The position numbers were made by a program, and so were the translations under genes. From contig OW804097.1 of NCBI GenBank assembly GCA_942159475.1, positions 115,766,169 to 115,830,168 on the forward strand: a stretch of 64,000 nt of DNA, in the 5' to 3' direction. The notes below the pieces were generated by a model, which saw nothing but the letters and a program-made list of their open reading frames with translations, made no database searches and was not told the origin of the DNA. The stretch comes from Sthenelais limicola. Lineage: Eukaryota > Annelida > Polychaeta > Phyllodocida > Sigalionidae. Each line of letters opens with the position of its first letter. The first letter of the stretch is position 1. Of this stretch, positions 1-11,599 are shown in pieces.

Positions 1-493
1 TACAGCAATTTAAGATCATTAAAAGGATCATTAAAAGCGTGACGTCACACGTACCTGGACGCTCTATCGTGACATCACTGTATTGAGAAATACAATTATT
101 TCCCTTGGTTTACCCGTCCCTCTTCTCCAACCCTTCCAACATTGTGAAGCTGCGTGTTTTTATGCTTCCATACAAGACAGCCCTTGTCAGTAGCTAACAA
201 TGGGCAAAAATGGAAAAAGAAAAAATACAACTTTCTGAGCACTGATTAGTGTCATGGTTTGTGAGCAGGGGTCGTTTGGGGGCTTGGAGACGCTCAATAG
301 AACCCTGGAGGAGGTTTGTGATTGGCTCATCTTCTGAATAGGGGACTGGCATAGCCGCCATCTTGAATCATGTTTTTATTCTCAACGGATTTTTATTCAC
401 GTCATAAAGTTCAACATATCAGGTTAGATGGGTGATAAGTCAAAGGATGATGATGGATGAAGAGTCGAGGTGATAGGGGAGGGAGCATATCAT
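1..493. other. Non-coding, family D fragment
   Basis: No supportable gene. Positions about 285-395 carry a fragment of repeat family D, recognisable from a GCCGCCATCTTGAAT core, next to a run of TTTTTATTC repeats. The rest shows no clear structure. Confidence 0.4.
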
Positions 494-727
494 GGGTCAG
501 ACTTTCAGAAAATGTACAATTAACCTTCACCAATCCTCTCAAATAACCCACATTTAAGACAAAAATGAGCTTCAAAATGCAGTTTAACATAACAGAACTG
601 ATACTTTAAATCGATGGGATACCAAATATACTCAGATATACCTGGTATTCATCATTTTTCAGCCTAATTTAGGAGAATTTCCTAAATGTGTAGAGCTGCC
701 AATTGTATATTTTCTGAAAATATACTG
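494..727 (-). mobile_element. Family A TIR element, full length
   Basis: This is a copy of the commonest element in the window. Family A is about 235 bp. Its ends carry inverted CAGAAAATGTACAATT blocks preceded by either GGGTCAGATTTTC or GGGTGAAGTCGC. I call plus the orientation in which the AATTGGCAGC end comes first. This copy is minus and has no coding capacity, so it is a MITE-like non-autonomous element. Confidence 0.85.
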
Positions 728-840
728 CAATATACTGGTTTACATAGGAGACAATGAGTAGGATCAGTTCAAGTTGATACTTGGTTATTAAAGTTGATAG
801 TTGGTTATTTGTTATTGTTGTTGGTTCATATGCAATTATG

Positions 841-1075
841 GCAGTTGTATGTCAGTTCAAGGCTCAATAGGAGACTTGCATAGCCGCCATCTTGAGTCTT
901 GATTCACATGGAATTATGGGAGTTATATGTCTGTTTATTAAAGGATCAATAGGAGACTTGCATGGCCGCCATATTGAATCTTGATTTACATGGAATTATG
1001 GGAGTTGTATGTCACTATAAGGCTCAATAGGGGACTTGCATAGCCACCATCTTGAATCTTGGTTCACATGGAGTG
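841..1075. repeat. Triplicated terminus of family D
   Basis: Three successive ~78-bp units each contain CAATAGG(A/G)GACTTGCAT, a GCCNCCATNTTGA core and ACATGGAATTATGGGAGTT. The same sequence forms one end of the longer family D copies near 8.2, 27.3 and 63.5 kb. This is therefore a local tandem amplification of a transposon end. Confidence 0.8.
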
Positions 1076-1261
1076 TAAATTATCTAGAAACCTTGCCATG
1101 TTCAGCGTGGAATATTAATCGGTTTATGATCACTGCTCTAATGTCACTATCCATGTGTTATACATATTCCCCTAACACGAGCCTCCCTCTTCTCCTATCA
1201 TGCACAAGTATTAAGTGTGAAGTGGTTTTATTTCTTCTTTGCATAAAGATAAGTCACTCAA

Positions 1262-1440
1262 AGTGTTGTTGTTGTTGGTACTTTAGTTATCCAACGACAA
1301 TATCGCCGGGTCTAAGTTCCCAACATTTAGGGAGGATTTCAAGCCCTGCCAGACAATATGGTGGAACATATGAATGTAAGGGTAACAAACCACCAGCACG
1401 TCAATGACATGAGGGTGGCCCTTACTTCTTATAGTTTAGA
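1262..1440. repeat. SINE-like dispersed fragment
   Basis: The segment with TAGGGAGGATTTCAAGCCCTGC also occurs near 48435-48460. Both sit downstream of a related sequence with an ATTGTTG and GGTCNAAnTCCC core. That suggests a short interspersed element, but I cannot identify a tRNA or 5S head. The ORF that overlaps it is not supported as a gene. Confidence 0.4.
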
Positions 1441-1740
1441 AACTAGAAACTGATTATATACAAGGGCAAAATGGAGTTCCAGCGGTACAACAAAGCTAGA
1501 CACTAAGATGCCCAGATTGAGCAATTTTGGGGAAACGGGCTAAGGGGCGCAACAGTTAGGTGGATAGTTATAACAATATACATCGACTTTTTCAGATTTT
1601 TCATGGGCAGTATGAGAATCAATACATCTTACGGGGTCCAACAAGGAGATAGAGTCCCTAGCTATGCTATTTATCCTTGCTTAACTCAGGAATTTCTACT
1701 GTCGGAATACAGTTTTGCATTATCTGCATAACACATTTCT

Positions 1741-1966
1741 GGGTGAAGTTGCCAGAAAATGCACCATAAACTTTCAAAAATCCCCTCAAATAACCCAAAT
1801 GTAAGACGAGGATAAAGTTCAAAACACAGTTCAACCTAACCAAACAGATTGCTAGGATCAATGCAATGCCGAATATACTAGAATTTAACTATAATTATTG
1901 ACCAATTTTCGGCCTAATTTAGCAGCAGTTACTAAATATGTACAGCTGCCAATTGTACATTTTCTA
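1741..1966 (-). mobile_element. Family A TIR element
   Basis: Minus-orientation copy with a GGGTGAAGTTGCCAG end and ATTGTACATTTTCT at the other end. It is diverged but close to full length. Confidence 0.8.
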
Positions 1967-2053
1967 ACCCCTCGTAAATAAAAGTCTCTTGCCAGCTGCT
2001 TAGCAAGGAAAAGTGACTAAGGAGGGAAAATATTACGAAAGGATTGCATATAT

Positions 2054-2275
2054 GAGATCGCCAGAAAACGTACAATTTGCCTTCACCAATCCTCTCAAAT
2101 AACCCAAAATTAGGATATAAATCAGGTTCAAAATACAGTTCAACATAACCATAGAGAGATCCTTAATCAAGGCAATGTCAAATATATTCAGATATACCTA
2201 GTATTGACCATTTTACAGTCTAATTTAGCAGAATTTACTAAATGCGTAGATCTGAGGATTTTAAATTATCTGAGG
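2054..2275 (-). mobile_element. Family A TIR element, right end decayed
   Basis: It begins with ATCGCCAGAAAACGTACAATTTGCC and keeps the CCTCTCAAATAACCC interior. The expected TIR after TACTAAATGCGTAGATCTG is replaced by decayed sequence. Confidence 0.75.
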
Positions 2276-2287
2276 ATGGGACCCATA

Positions 2288-2696
2288 TGTGATCCGTTTC
2301 AGGAAAATGATTCATAAGTCGCAAAATATGGATTTTGAGATATCACCACATTTGAAAAAAGATCAAGCTGATTCCAATGATAGTAAACACTAGGACACCT
2401 CATAAGTACTTCTATACTTTAAGTTTGATATTTTTATTTTGAAAAAGAAAGTTTGCAATGTTTCTGGATGAGTTATTATCAGTAAAGTATCTAAATATAC
2501 TCCATACGAAGGCCTTCAAAACGCAAGGATATATTTAATATAATGTCCTGAACTGTGGTACACAGATTGATATGACTATAAGTGTTAAACCCTCTAAGAA
2601 TCAGAACATTTCAATAGGGAGATCTTGTGAAATAAACACTTTGAAAAATATCAATTTTGCGACTTGTGACTTATTTTCCTGGAACACATCACATAT
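2288..2696 (+). mobile_element. Family B TIR element, full length
   Basis: Family B is about 410 bp and bounded by long inverted repeats. The left end reads like TGTGATGTGTTTCAGGAAAA and is followed by ATGAGTCACAAGTCGCAAAA; the right end is the reverse complement. This copy has both ends, the interior AAGTATTTCTATATTTTAAGTTTGATATTTT, and no ORF. Confidence 0.85.
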
Positions 2697-2919
2697 ACAG
2701 TGAGTCCAGGTTGGAGATAGTCTGAGCTCCTTCAGAGGTTAATACGTCCACTGTACATATTTTAAGAGGCTGTACACTTCAGATGAGTTAACCAGTGACG
2801 AGGATGAAGGGCCTTGCTGTCAAGTTGTGACAGGGTTAGTGACAGGGCCATGGTGGAGGTGACGAGCTGGTTCTAGTGGGGTTTGTAAACAAACATACTC
2901 TAACAGTCGTACAGTCATT

Positions 2920-3600
2920 AGTGAGTGAGTGAGATTGGTTGGTTTATGCCCTTATCAACACATTTAATAAGGTTATATCAAGGACGAGAGAGCTGAGAGG
3001 GAGGGAGTGAGAGATTGGTTGCTTTACGCCCTTATCAACACATTTAATAAGGTTATATCAAGGACGAGAGAGCTGAGAGGGAGGGAGTGAGAGATTGGTT
3101 GCTTTACGCCCTTATCAACACATTTAAGAAGGTTATATCAAGGGCGGGAGAGCTGAGAGGGAGTGAGTGAGTGAGATTGGTTGCTTTATGCCCTTATCAA
3201 CACATTTAATATGGTTATATCAAGGGCGGGAGAGCTGAGAGTGCGTGAGTGAGTGAGATTGGTTGCTTTACGCCATTATCAACACCTTTAATATGGTTAT
3301 ATCAAGGGCAGGAGAGCTGAGAGGGAGTGAGTGAGTGAGATTGGTTGCTTTACGCCATTATCAACACATTTAATATGATTATATCAAGGGCGGGAGAGCT
3401 GAGAGTGCGTGAGTGAGTGAGATTGGTTGCTTTACGCCATTATCAACACATTTAATATGATTATATCAAGGGCGGCAGAGCTGAGAGTGAGTGAAGGAGT
3501 GGGATTGGTGCTTTACGCCCTTATCAACACATTTAAGATGGTTATATCAAGGGCGGGAGAGCTGAGAGGGAGGGAGTGAGATTGAAGGGTATATCAAGGG
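2920..3600. repeat. ~82-bp tandem array (TTTACGCCC...GGGCGGGAGAG)
   Basis: About eight units of roughly 82 bp. Each has GAGATTGGTTGCTTTACGCC, TTATCAACACATTTAA, GGTTATATCAAGGGCGGGAG and AGCTGAGAGGGAGTGAGTGAG. A lone diverged unit lies at about 23865-23955. The core resembles a repeat motif I recall as widespread in molluscan and other lophotrochozoan genomes. That comparison is from memory and untested. Confidence 0.85.
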
Positions 3601-3609
3601 TGGGTGACT

Positions 3610-3757
3610 TTAGAAATGTATGAATATATTTAATACACCGTCTCGAAATTTGGCGCATGTAATTATGCGACTAGGGTATTAGATTCCAAAAAATGAGTAC
3701 ATTCCCCAGAAGAGAACTTGTGAATTAATCAATTTGAAACATATCATTAAAATAGTA
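3610..3757 (+). mobile_element. Family B fragment (right half)
   Basis: GTATGAATATATTTAATACA followed by CCGTCTCGAAATTTGG, then a diverged tail, matches the right half of family B, as at 10930-11085. The left half has been replaced by the tandem array that abuts it. Confidence 0.6.
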
Positions 3758-3800
3758 ACCTTGACCCAACTCAGTGGTTAGACGCACGCAGTAAACACTA

Positions 3801-4033
3801 ACAGATTTTCAGAAAATGTACAATTGGCAGCTGTACACATTTAGTAAATTCTGCTAAATTAGACTGCAAGTGGGTCAATACTAGGTAAATTCGAGTATAT
3901 TAGGCATTGTCGTAATTCTAGCAATCTGTTTGGATCGGTTGAATTATGTTTTGAACTTTATTTTCGTCTGAAATTAGGGTTATTTGAGAGAATTGGTGGA
4001 GGTGAATTGTACATTTTCTAGCGACTTCACCCA
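3801..4033 (+). mobile_element. Family A TIR element with hybrid ends
   Basis: One end is CAGATTTTCAGAAAATG and the other GTACATTTTCTAGCGACTTC. The sequence AACACTAA lies immediately outside both ends, a possible 8-bp target duplication. The terminal GGGT is missing on the left. Confidence 0.85.
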
Positions 4034-4387
4034 GAACACTAAATGTTATTCACAGTGTAGTTATCTCTGGCTTGTGTTTGTGTGTTTATGTGAGATACGC
4101 TAATCACTATCAGCCCACATGTGATAACCCTGTCACCGCCCTGTCACTGCCAATACACATGGCTGTAAATCACCAGTGAATACGGGCCTCAATATAAAAT
4201 AGTCATAGGATATGTTTGTTTGTATTAGTGTTGTTTATGCTATAGTATGGGTTTGGCCGTCAGGTAATATATTTTGGGGGAAAATGTCTTTATTACGAAC
4301 CTCTATCACTTAAATGTACAATGTATTTTTAGTTAATTCTGCTAAATGAGGTTAACAAATGACACATACTAGTTTTATATATCTTAT

Positions 4388-4996
4388 TATTATATGCGCA
4401 TGCTATATGAGAGGTGCTATAACTGGGGTGCTATAAAAATATTCATATAGGATGCGTCCTATAAAAATGTAGTTGTCTAAAAATAGCTCTGTTGATATGC
4501 TTCGCATAGCTTTGGCTCTCTGCGAAGCATTGTAAACAAATCCCTGCGATCAGTAATCCACCTGTGATTCTGGTACTATGATTATAGAAATACATAATAA
4601 AAACTGTATCATTAAATAGAGCATTAAATTCTCTATCCAATAATATAAGTTTTATTAATGTAGCTGAAGAAATGGCCACAATATGAACGTTTTAATTTAA
4701 CAATATAAATAGGCCTATACTAACAAGGCTGTCAGCGGGGCTGTCAGTGGGGCTGTCAGCGGGGCAGTGGGGCTCTCTGTGCTTCTTTAATATTTTTTCA
4801 GTGATATCTGATGACATATGATCAAATTTCATGCACATATAATAAATATAGAATTGAACTCGCCTGCAATAATCGAAAATTTATTGGACTTGATTCGTCC
4901 ACATAAGCACTCTGCCTACGGCATCATGCTTATGTGGACAAATCTCGTCCAATAAATCTTTGATTATTGCTGGCTCGTCCCATTCTTTCTATGTAT
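4388..4996 (+). repeat. Family G ~600-bp repeat ending in a large hairpin
   Basis: Nearly identical along its length to 36213-36812. It begins with ATTATATGCGCATGCTATATG, has reiterated GGGGCTGTCAGCGGGGC in the middle, and ends with an imperfect palindrome at about 4857-4980. The palindrome arms contain CAATAATCGAAAATTTATTGG and GTCCACATAAGCA around a CTGCCTACGGCAT loop. A hairpin close to one end recalls Helitron 3' ends, but the terminal CTRR signature is not evident. The 78-residue minus ORF inside is not convincing. Confidence 0.75.
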
Positions 4997-4999
4997 AAT

Positions 5000-5092
5000 A
5001 CACTCTATACTCGTCCTGTAGGCAACGGCTTTCGATAGGGTTAACCATAGAGGGCTTTGATTGTTACTGCCTACAGGACGCGTATAGAGTGT
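5000..5092. repeat. Palindrome with ~25-bp arms
   Basis: ACACTCTATACTCGTCCTGT on the left is matched by the reverse complement ending in CGTATAGAGTGT, with TAGGCA/TGCCTA continuing the arms. The loop is about 45 bp. It directly follows the family G copy. Confidence 0.8.
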
Positions 5093-5182
5093 AGTTGGTA
5101 TTGCCTTTGTTAGAACAATGTTTAGGGTCTGTTTGTTTGTTATATTGTATTTGAGTGTTGTCCTCCGTTATGTGCCAGGGCG

Positions 5183-5253
5183 TCAGAAAATGTACAATAG
5201 GTTATCTTACACATATGTATTAAATTAGGCTGAGAAATAATAGATACTAGATA
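5183..5253 (+). mobile_element. Family A fragment
   Basis: GTCAGAAAATGTACAAT followed by a diverged TTACACATATGTATTAAATTAGGCTG. The remainder of the element is lost. Confidence 0.6.
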
Positions 5254-5364
5254 TAAATATATTTAAATAATAAAAATATGATATATATCGGAGTAGCGTT
5301 ATATCGTGTATTGCGTTCATTAGAACAATAATGTTGGTTAAAAAGAACTGGTGGTGGCCTAAAT

Positions 5365-5590
5365 GGGTCAAATCGTCAGAAAATGTACAATTTGCCTTCC
5401 AATCCTCTCAAATAACCCACATTTAAGACAGTAATGAGGTTAGAAATACAGGTTTAAATAACAGAACAGATGCTTTAAAACAACCTAATACCAAATATAC
5501 CCAGTATTCATACTTTTCCCAGTCTAATTAAGCAGAATTTACTAAATGTGTAGCGCGACCAATTGTACATTTTCTGGCGGTCTGACCCAC
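5365..5590 (-). mobile_element. Family A TIR element
   Basis: Starts GGGTCAAATCGTCAG and ends TTTTCTGGCGGTCTGACCC. It is complete apart from small deletions. Confidence 0.85.
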
Positions 5591-5803
5591 ATGAAGGGTA
5601 GAGCCCATACAGTCAGTACATCCTCATTACCATGTACCTTCATGTTATCTGTGTGGTGTTGGTTTGTGTATCTTAGCCATCATCACCTGCCCCCCATCAG
5701 ATAACCCTGTCACTGCGCCGTCACTGACACAAACACAACCTCCTTGTTTATAGCACTGGTGGAGGGGCTAGATCTATAGATATCTACAGACTGAAACCAC
5801 CTA

Positions 5804-6107
5804 GTGGGTCAGATCTTCAGAAAATATACAATTCACCTTGAGATAACTACCCTGTGAATACAATTTAGTGTTTTGGGTGAAGTCGCCAGAAAATGTACAA
5901 TTCACCTTCACCAATTCTCTGAAATAACCCAAATTTCAGACGAAAATAAAGTTCAAAATACAGTTCAAACTAACCAAACAGATTGCTACAATCAATGCAC
6001 TGCTGAATATACTCGAATTTACCTAGTATTGACCCATTTGCAGTCAAATTTAGCAGAATTTACTAGATGTGTACAGCCGCCAATTGTACAATTTCTAAAA
6101 GTCTGAC
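5804..6107 (-). mobile_element. Family A: end fragment plus complete copy
   Basis: A 34-bp end fragment at 5804-5837 is followed by a near-complete copy from 5875, which starts GGGTGAAGTCGCCAG and ends at AAAGTCTGAC. The 77-residue ORF across it is only element sequence. Confidence 0.8.
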
Positions 6108-8169
6108 ACACATTCAGCTGAGATGGGTCTAGGTTTTTAGTACAGGTTTACACTAGCAACAAGTTCTAACTCATTATTTCATTGCCAATGTGGATTTGTT
6201 GCTAATTAGTATTATTTTAAGACTGTTACGTCGACCTACCTTTTGACAAAAGTGACAAGATTGACACAGTCTGCTTTGCAGTTGAGCATTACTTCCTGCA
6301 GTAGGCATCGGCAATGTTGGGAAGCTATTAACGATACACTAGCAAATACCTGTGCTATGCACGGGCATTTGCTAGTGATTCGTTGGCTCCCTGATGTTCA
6401 TCTTTCCTGTTTCTTGCATGCTGAGAAATATTGCAATATTTTCAAACATAAACACATCAAGCATAATATATAGAAACATATTGTAGCATCGCATCCTATT
6501 CGGATTAGATGTCACTGTATGAAATTCGGAATCAAAATACAACCTCTAACTATGATTTAAGAATACAATGTATGGGTTTAATTACCCCTCTTGTTATGAA
6601 TATCTCAACCCTAGTAATTGTTGATAATTCTCCCTACCCTTGATAGCATGAAAACAAGCTATCCAACGGTTACGCCACCTAGCTTTTCTTTTGGCAGAGA
6701 TAAAGCTAAGGCAGGGGCTTCCGGTTATGGCACCCCACCCAACAAAACAGAGTAAGCCTAAACATGGTTTATTTTTGTCAGGCAGCTGAGTGTTGGTCTA
6801 GTACTTGCAAAATAAGCCTAATAAATATCCTTTCATGGCAAATGTAATATGGGTTAAATTACCCAAATATCAAACGTCTAGGAACTGAAAATGAACCAAA
6901 AAGTTTGCCATGTTGTTGTTTGTTGCATAACAGAGTGGCGGCGGAAGCTTCCATCTCAGCCTGCTGGGAGATATAGCAGCCATCAGCGCAGCTGGTGTTT
7001 AATTTGCACACTATCTGGCTAACTGGGTTGAGTCGAAATGAATTTCATTACATCTATATCACCTACCTATATGAATATTTTTTTTTTAATTATTTTATTT
7101 TTCCAGGTATTACAAAAGGGTTTGGCCTTTGCCATCCCTGTTCAAACGAGGATCATGCACATATAATTATATGGATGATTTTCACCTCGCACCTGGCTTG
7201 AAGTGTCATAACATGGTTTCTGGAGACGTTGGGATAAAAAAGTGATACATATTTGGTATTGGGTGGAATGAGATGAGATGAGATGGTGGTTTATACATAA
7301 TGATTATATATGACATGATACAATTCTAGTATGTTTTCTACTTCATACTAAGGTACCAAAAGTTGTTGTTTGTTTTTTATTACTGTTTTCAATTGTTATT
7401 ATTTAAATACAGCAATTTCAGTTTTCTCTTGAAGATTATAATATCTGCATCTTGTAGTCAACATATAAAACCTCTATCTAATAGCCCCTAAAGCATATGA
7501 AATGGAGGTCTTTGCGTTCATCACATTATTTGTATCTATGTAAAAATACTAAAATATCTGTATCTTAGTATCTCTGGTTATACCTATGTAAAAATCCTTT
7601 GAATTATGATGTATGGGTCACAGTAACCCACTAGTTAATAAACATTGAATTCTTGCTACCTCTGTCAACACCCAAATTCTAGAGGGAGAGAACAGGGGAT
7701 GTCTACCCAGTGATAAACGGGGTCAGCTAGGAGCTAACCAACTAAGCATACCTATATGTCCTATTCTTTGGTAATGTCATCACTGTGGCCATATTTTGTG
7801 AAATAATCTGGGTGGTCTATCATTCTGGTTATAGACAAGATGTTTCCTCCTCGCCAATGTCTTCCAAAAGCCGAAATTGGTACTTTTTTTATCATTTCGA
7901 CCCGCAACTGTTTTTGTTCCTTATGACAAAGCGCGAATAACACTATTTAACAATGCGTTTTGTTTCCCACAGATTTTCTTAAAATGGGAGAGATTTGATT
8001 ACCACAAGATCCGTATTTGTTCACGATGTAAATATTGTTCAGTTGCCATGGCAACTTGACCAAAGACCATAATTCCTACGAAGTGAAAGTTGTACCGAAC
8101 TGTTCACCACACTGTAAGCTCGGATATTATAATACGTTTTCAGAATAAAACAAATAAAAGGCTATCAGG
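6108..8169. other. Intergenic DNA, no gene identified
   Basis: Several short ORFs (60-76 codons) occur, but none shows a recognisable motif. A TTTATTTTTCCAGG-type segment at 7095-7110 resembles one at 47818-47835 (see 47812), so a SINE fragment is possible. A GAGATGAGATGAGATG run lies at 7270. I see no other structure. Confidence 0.35.
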
Positions 8170-8535
8170 GTTCAATAGGGGATTTGCATGTGCCACTGTT
8201 CATATCTGTAACAGTGCATCCTGGGATGGATTCTATCCAAACTGACATACAGATATTTGGCAACATATTTATTTAAAATGGAAAGAATGTTTTCATCAAT
8301 ATCGCAGCTTGTATAAATGACCTATAAAAACCAAATGCATGATGGGAAAGATGGGGACCTTTGCCATGGAAACATGTATGACAAATGGATATTGACATTA
8401 GAGCATTGATAAATAGTCCATGCTGAACATGGCATGTTTTCTATAGATTTTATAGTGTACTATTAGTCCCATAATTCAATGCGAATCTAGATTCGAAATG
8501 GCGGCTATGCAACTCCCCTTTTGGAGCGATCTCTG
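8170..8535. mobile_element. Family D element, long copy
   Basis: Bounded by TTCAATAGGGGATTTGCATG and by GGCGGCTATGCAACTCCCC, which are inverted relative to each other. The interior shares TGTTTTCATCAATATC, AAAACCAAATGCATGATGGG and CATGCTGAACATGGCATG with the copies at 27222-27580 and 63440-63715. Non-coding. Confidence 0.8.
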
Positions 8536-9325
8536 GAAACATAATGTCTATAAGTCTTATTTGGTGACTCGGGCTATAGGTTAACTTCACAAACACAAAA
8601 AATAGCAACGATTGTTTTAATAAAACGGAGGATCAAATTATTTTCTTCTTAATTATGAAGAAAGTGCAAACAACTCAACTGAAAACATCTCGCAATGATT
8701 TTGGTTTAGCAGTTTATTGAACGCGACCCGACGCGTTTAGCCTTGGCTTGACGACATCGTGAAATCTTACACCTTACATTAAGAAATGAGCAAATCTGTA
8801 CTACATACAGAGTTAGAAGTATTTACATTGGTTTGGCATTTGGCATATTTGACAAGTAGAGTAGGCAGTAAAGTTCATTGTTGACTGTGTTAGTTTAGTA
8901 CAAAATTCTAGAAACTCTTAATCAGGTTGTTAATTGCAGTTTTTTTTGTTTTGTTTTTTTAAAGATTTTATTTCAGCTGGGTGGAACATTTCCCCAGTGT
9001 GACCGGGATCTTCGAATGAGCCCAGCTTGTGGACAAAATTGTGGTAGATAATACATGGGTAATACAATACAGAATAACAGCGGATTTAAATAGCAGTAGA
9101 GGGAGATTACATGTGTATGATGACAATCATTTTGTTCAAGTTTGACAATCAAGTTTGTCAAAAACAAGTTATTGGGACATGTTCTCACCTTATTTACTAT
9201 TGAAAATTCGATTGTACTTTCAATAATTCTATCCTTGGGAATTTGTGAAAATGTTTAAACTGGTTAAAAAGCTATGATGACTTAAGCCATGTAGTATATC
9301 CGTCTCATAAAGTCAAGTTGTACAC
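8536..9325. other. Intergenic DNA with possible SINE fragment
   Basis: A T-rich stretch at 8940-8965 is followed by TTTTATTTCAGCTGGGTGGAACA and a CCAGTGTGACCGGGATCTTCGA segment. That could be the 3' part of a SINE in reverse. No gene is recognisable. Confidence 0.3.
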
Positions 9326-9328
9326 AAA

Positions 9329-11092
9329 TGTGATGTGTTCCAGATAAATGAGTCACAAGTCGTCGCAAAATGGATTTTGAGATATCATCATTTGAAAAGA
9401 TGAGACCAAGCCGATTCCAATGGTAATTAGGAGACATAATTATTTATTAAGTATTTCTATATTTTAAGTTTGATATTTTGATATTTGAAAGAAAGTTTGA
9501 AATATATCTGAGTGGACATTCACTATTAGTAGCTAAATAATAAGATGGCCTTACACTCTAAGAAATGGTTGGGAAATCGCATGGGGTTCCTTTACTTCTA
9601 CCCTACTTCAGCGCGATTTCTCTTGTTGCTTGTGATACTTCAGGCAGAACTGTAAAAACCCAAACGCTCTGAAAAAGTACACAGGGCCCCTGTCAAATAA
9701 GCAGTGTGAGGGTTTCCCCTGTAATATCTAATGGGAATTCACATGTTGGTCCTGTGAAAACCCAGACACAGTCCTGTACTCCTGAACAAACACCATGCAG
9801 GGTATGGGCCAGAAATAGGAACAACAGCCAGCCACTTATACAAGAGCTAGAAACAAAGGATTCATGGTGTTTGGCGGGAATTATTGGCGTGGCTACATCA
9901 GTTGCCATCTTGCAGTCACAGAGGGTAGGTGTCTTATATGCTGTCTTATATATAGTCCTAGTTCTTGATAAGATAATAATAATGCATCGATTTTTAGACT
10001 TTTTTTCATTGCTTCTCTAAGTTTACCATTTCCTTTCTCTACATGAGGATAAATAAAATAAATAAGAATCAATATTTTCCAACTGGCAAATTCATTGTAT
10101 CGAATAATAACAGTATCTTTTTCTTTACAGAACCTGGTAGGATGAAGGCAAGTGAATATGAATGAAGAAGATGAACAATTGAATATATTATAACAGATAG
10201 GATGGGTGTCCTGATTATTGTGTTTGATAATTTGAATGGACTAGTATTGACGATTATTATAAATCTGTACTTTATATAAGTCTGTCAGGAGGAGAGTTAT
10301 TGTAATTTGAAACTTGATGCTTAATTGGATATTGTTTGGAGATGTTCTATTGAAGTTTTCCCAACTGTGGTATTTTGGTTGAATCATAAGTATGAGTAAT
10401 TGTTGCTGTTTTAAGTATATTTCTTCTTGTATAATGCCAGGCAATGCAGGAAAACATTGACCACGTCAACATGCAACATGCGTCTTTATTATTATGATTA
10501 AATGTATGGCCTTTGTTAGTAATAAAAAAAGGGTACATCAACAAGTAAATGATGAACCAAAATGACGAAATGATGATTCTGAGCATAAATAAAAGAATTG
10601 CATGGGGGGGGGGAGGGCAAATATTAAAAGTAAAATTCCGATTCCCATGCGTAAAAGTGCGTCATTATGCCTGCTAAAACCACTACCCTTTCTCGGGAAA
10701 CCCCATCGTATATCTGTAGTAATGTGCGCGGGAAGTGTTGCACTTTCCCACAGGGGATACTGTACTTTCCCACAGGGACAACTGCGTTTTCCCGGCGCTC
10801 CGTTTTACGCGGGGGATAAAATCGCAGCTCCACAAATATAACGCGGGACAATTGGCATCCCAGATTCCACGGGATACCTTGACTTTTGCGTGGGGATAGC
10901 GCATTCCTTTATAACAGTGTAGAAATGCATGAATATATTTAAAACATCGTCCTGAAATTTGGTAAATCTACTCATTCTACAAACAGCGTTATGCACCCCA
11001 AAATGAAAACATTTCCACAGAGAATCTTGTAAATAAAACACCCTGAAAAATAGCATTTTTGCGACTTGTGACTCACTTTCCTGAAAAACATC
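9329..11092 (+). mobile_element. Family B element split by a transposon insertion
   Basis: The left half (9329-9553) has GATGTGTTCCAGATAAATGA. The right half (10920-11092) ends CGACTTGTGACTCACTTTCC followed by the end repeat. The halves rejoin in register with uninterrupted family B copies such as 2288-2696 when 9554-10919 is ignored, which shows that a later insertion split this copy. Confidence 0.85.
9554..10919. mobile_element. 1.37-kb TA-flanked transposon nested in family B
   Basis: The ends are CACTCTAAG on the left and CAGTG on the right (reverse complement CACTGTTATAAAGG). A TA dinucleotide lies on each side (9552-9553 and 10920-10921). Removing the element and one TA restores the family B reading. 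TA duplication and TIRs fit the IS630-Tc1-mariner style, though no transposase is visible. The interior holds a 104-codon ORF at 9706-10020 with no recognised motif, a G9 tract near 10605 and two TTTCCCACAGGG repeats near 10745-10780. Confidence 0.8.
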
Positions 11093-11345
11093 ACAACTGA
11101 GGGTACAATCACAATTACATAGAGAAGTAATCGATACAGTGTGCTAACATTTAGAAATGTGTAAATCGATACAGTGTGCTAACATTGAGAGTTTTGTAAA
11201 TCCAAGTGTAAACAGTGTAGTGGTCTAACCCCTATGTTATTCACATAGCAAACACTAGCCTAGTACTAATACAAGCATGGGGATTAATGGATGATGCAGG
11301 GGCACGTTGCATAACAAATGTTCCTTCCTTACAGCTTCCTCGCTA

Positions 11346-11523
11346 ATCAGCTGGTGGGTCAGTTCAAAATGCAGTTCCACCTAACCAAACAGATTCCTAG
11401 AATCAATGCAATGCCAAATATACTCGAATTTACCTAGTATTGACCAAATTGCAGCCTAATTTAGCAGAATTTACTAAATGTGTACAGCTGCAAATTGTAC
11501 ATTTTCTGAAAATCTGACCCATA
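11346..11523 (-). mobile_element. Family A TIR element, left part deleted
   Basis: GTGGGTCAGTTCAAAATGCAG joins the outer end directly to the interior, which shows an internal deletion of about 55 bp. The other end, TTTTCTGAAAATCTGACCC, is intact. Confidence 0.8.
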
Positions 11524-11599
11524 TATTAAAAGGAAAGGGAAGGGCAGATTCCACAGTGATGTGGATGACCATCAAGATATCACATTTTTTTCAAGAATA

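Noticed and set aside
9706..10020. 104-codon ORF as a transposase
   Set aside because: It lies inside the TA-flanked element but is too short and has no DDE/D motif that I can see.
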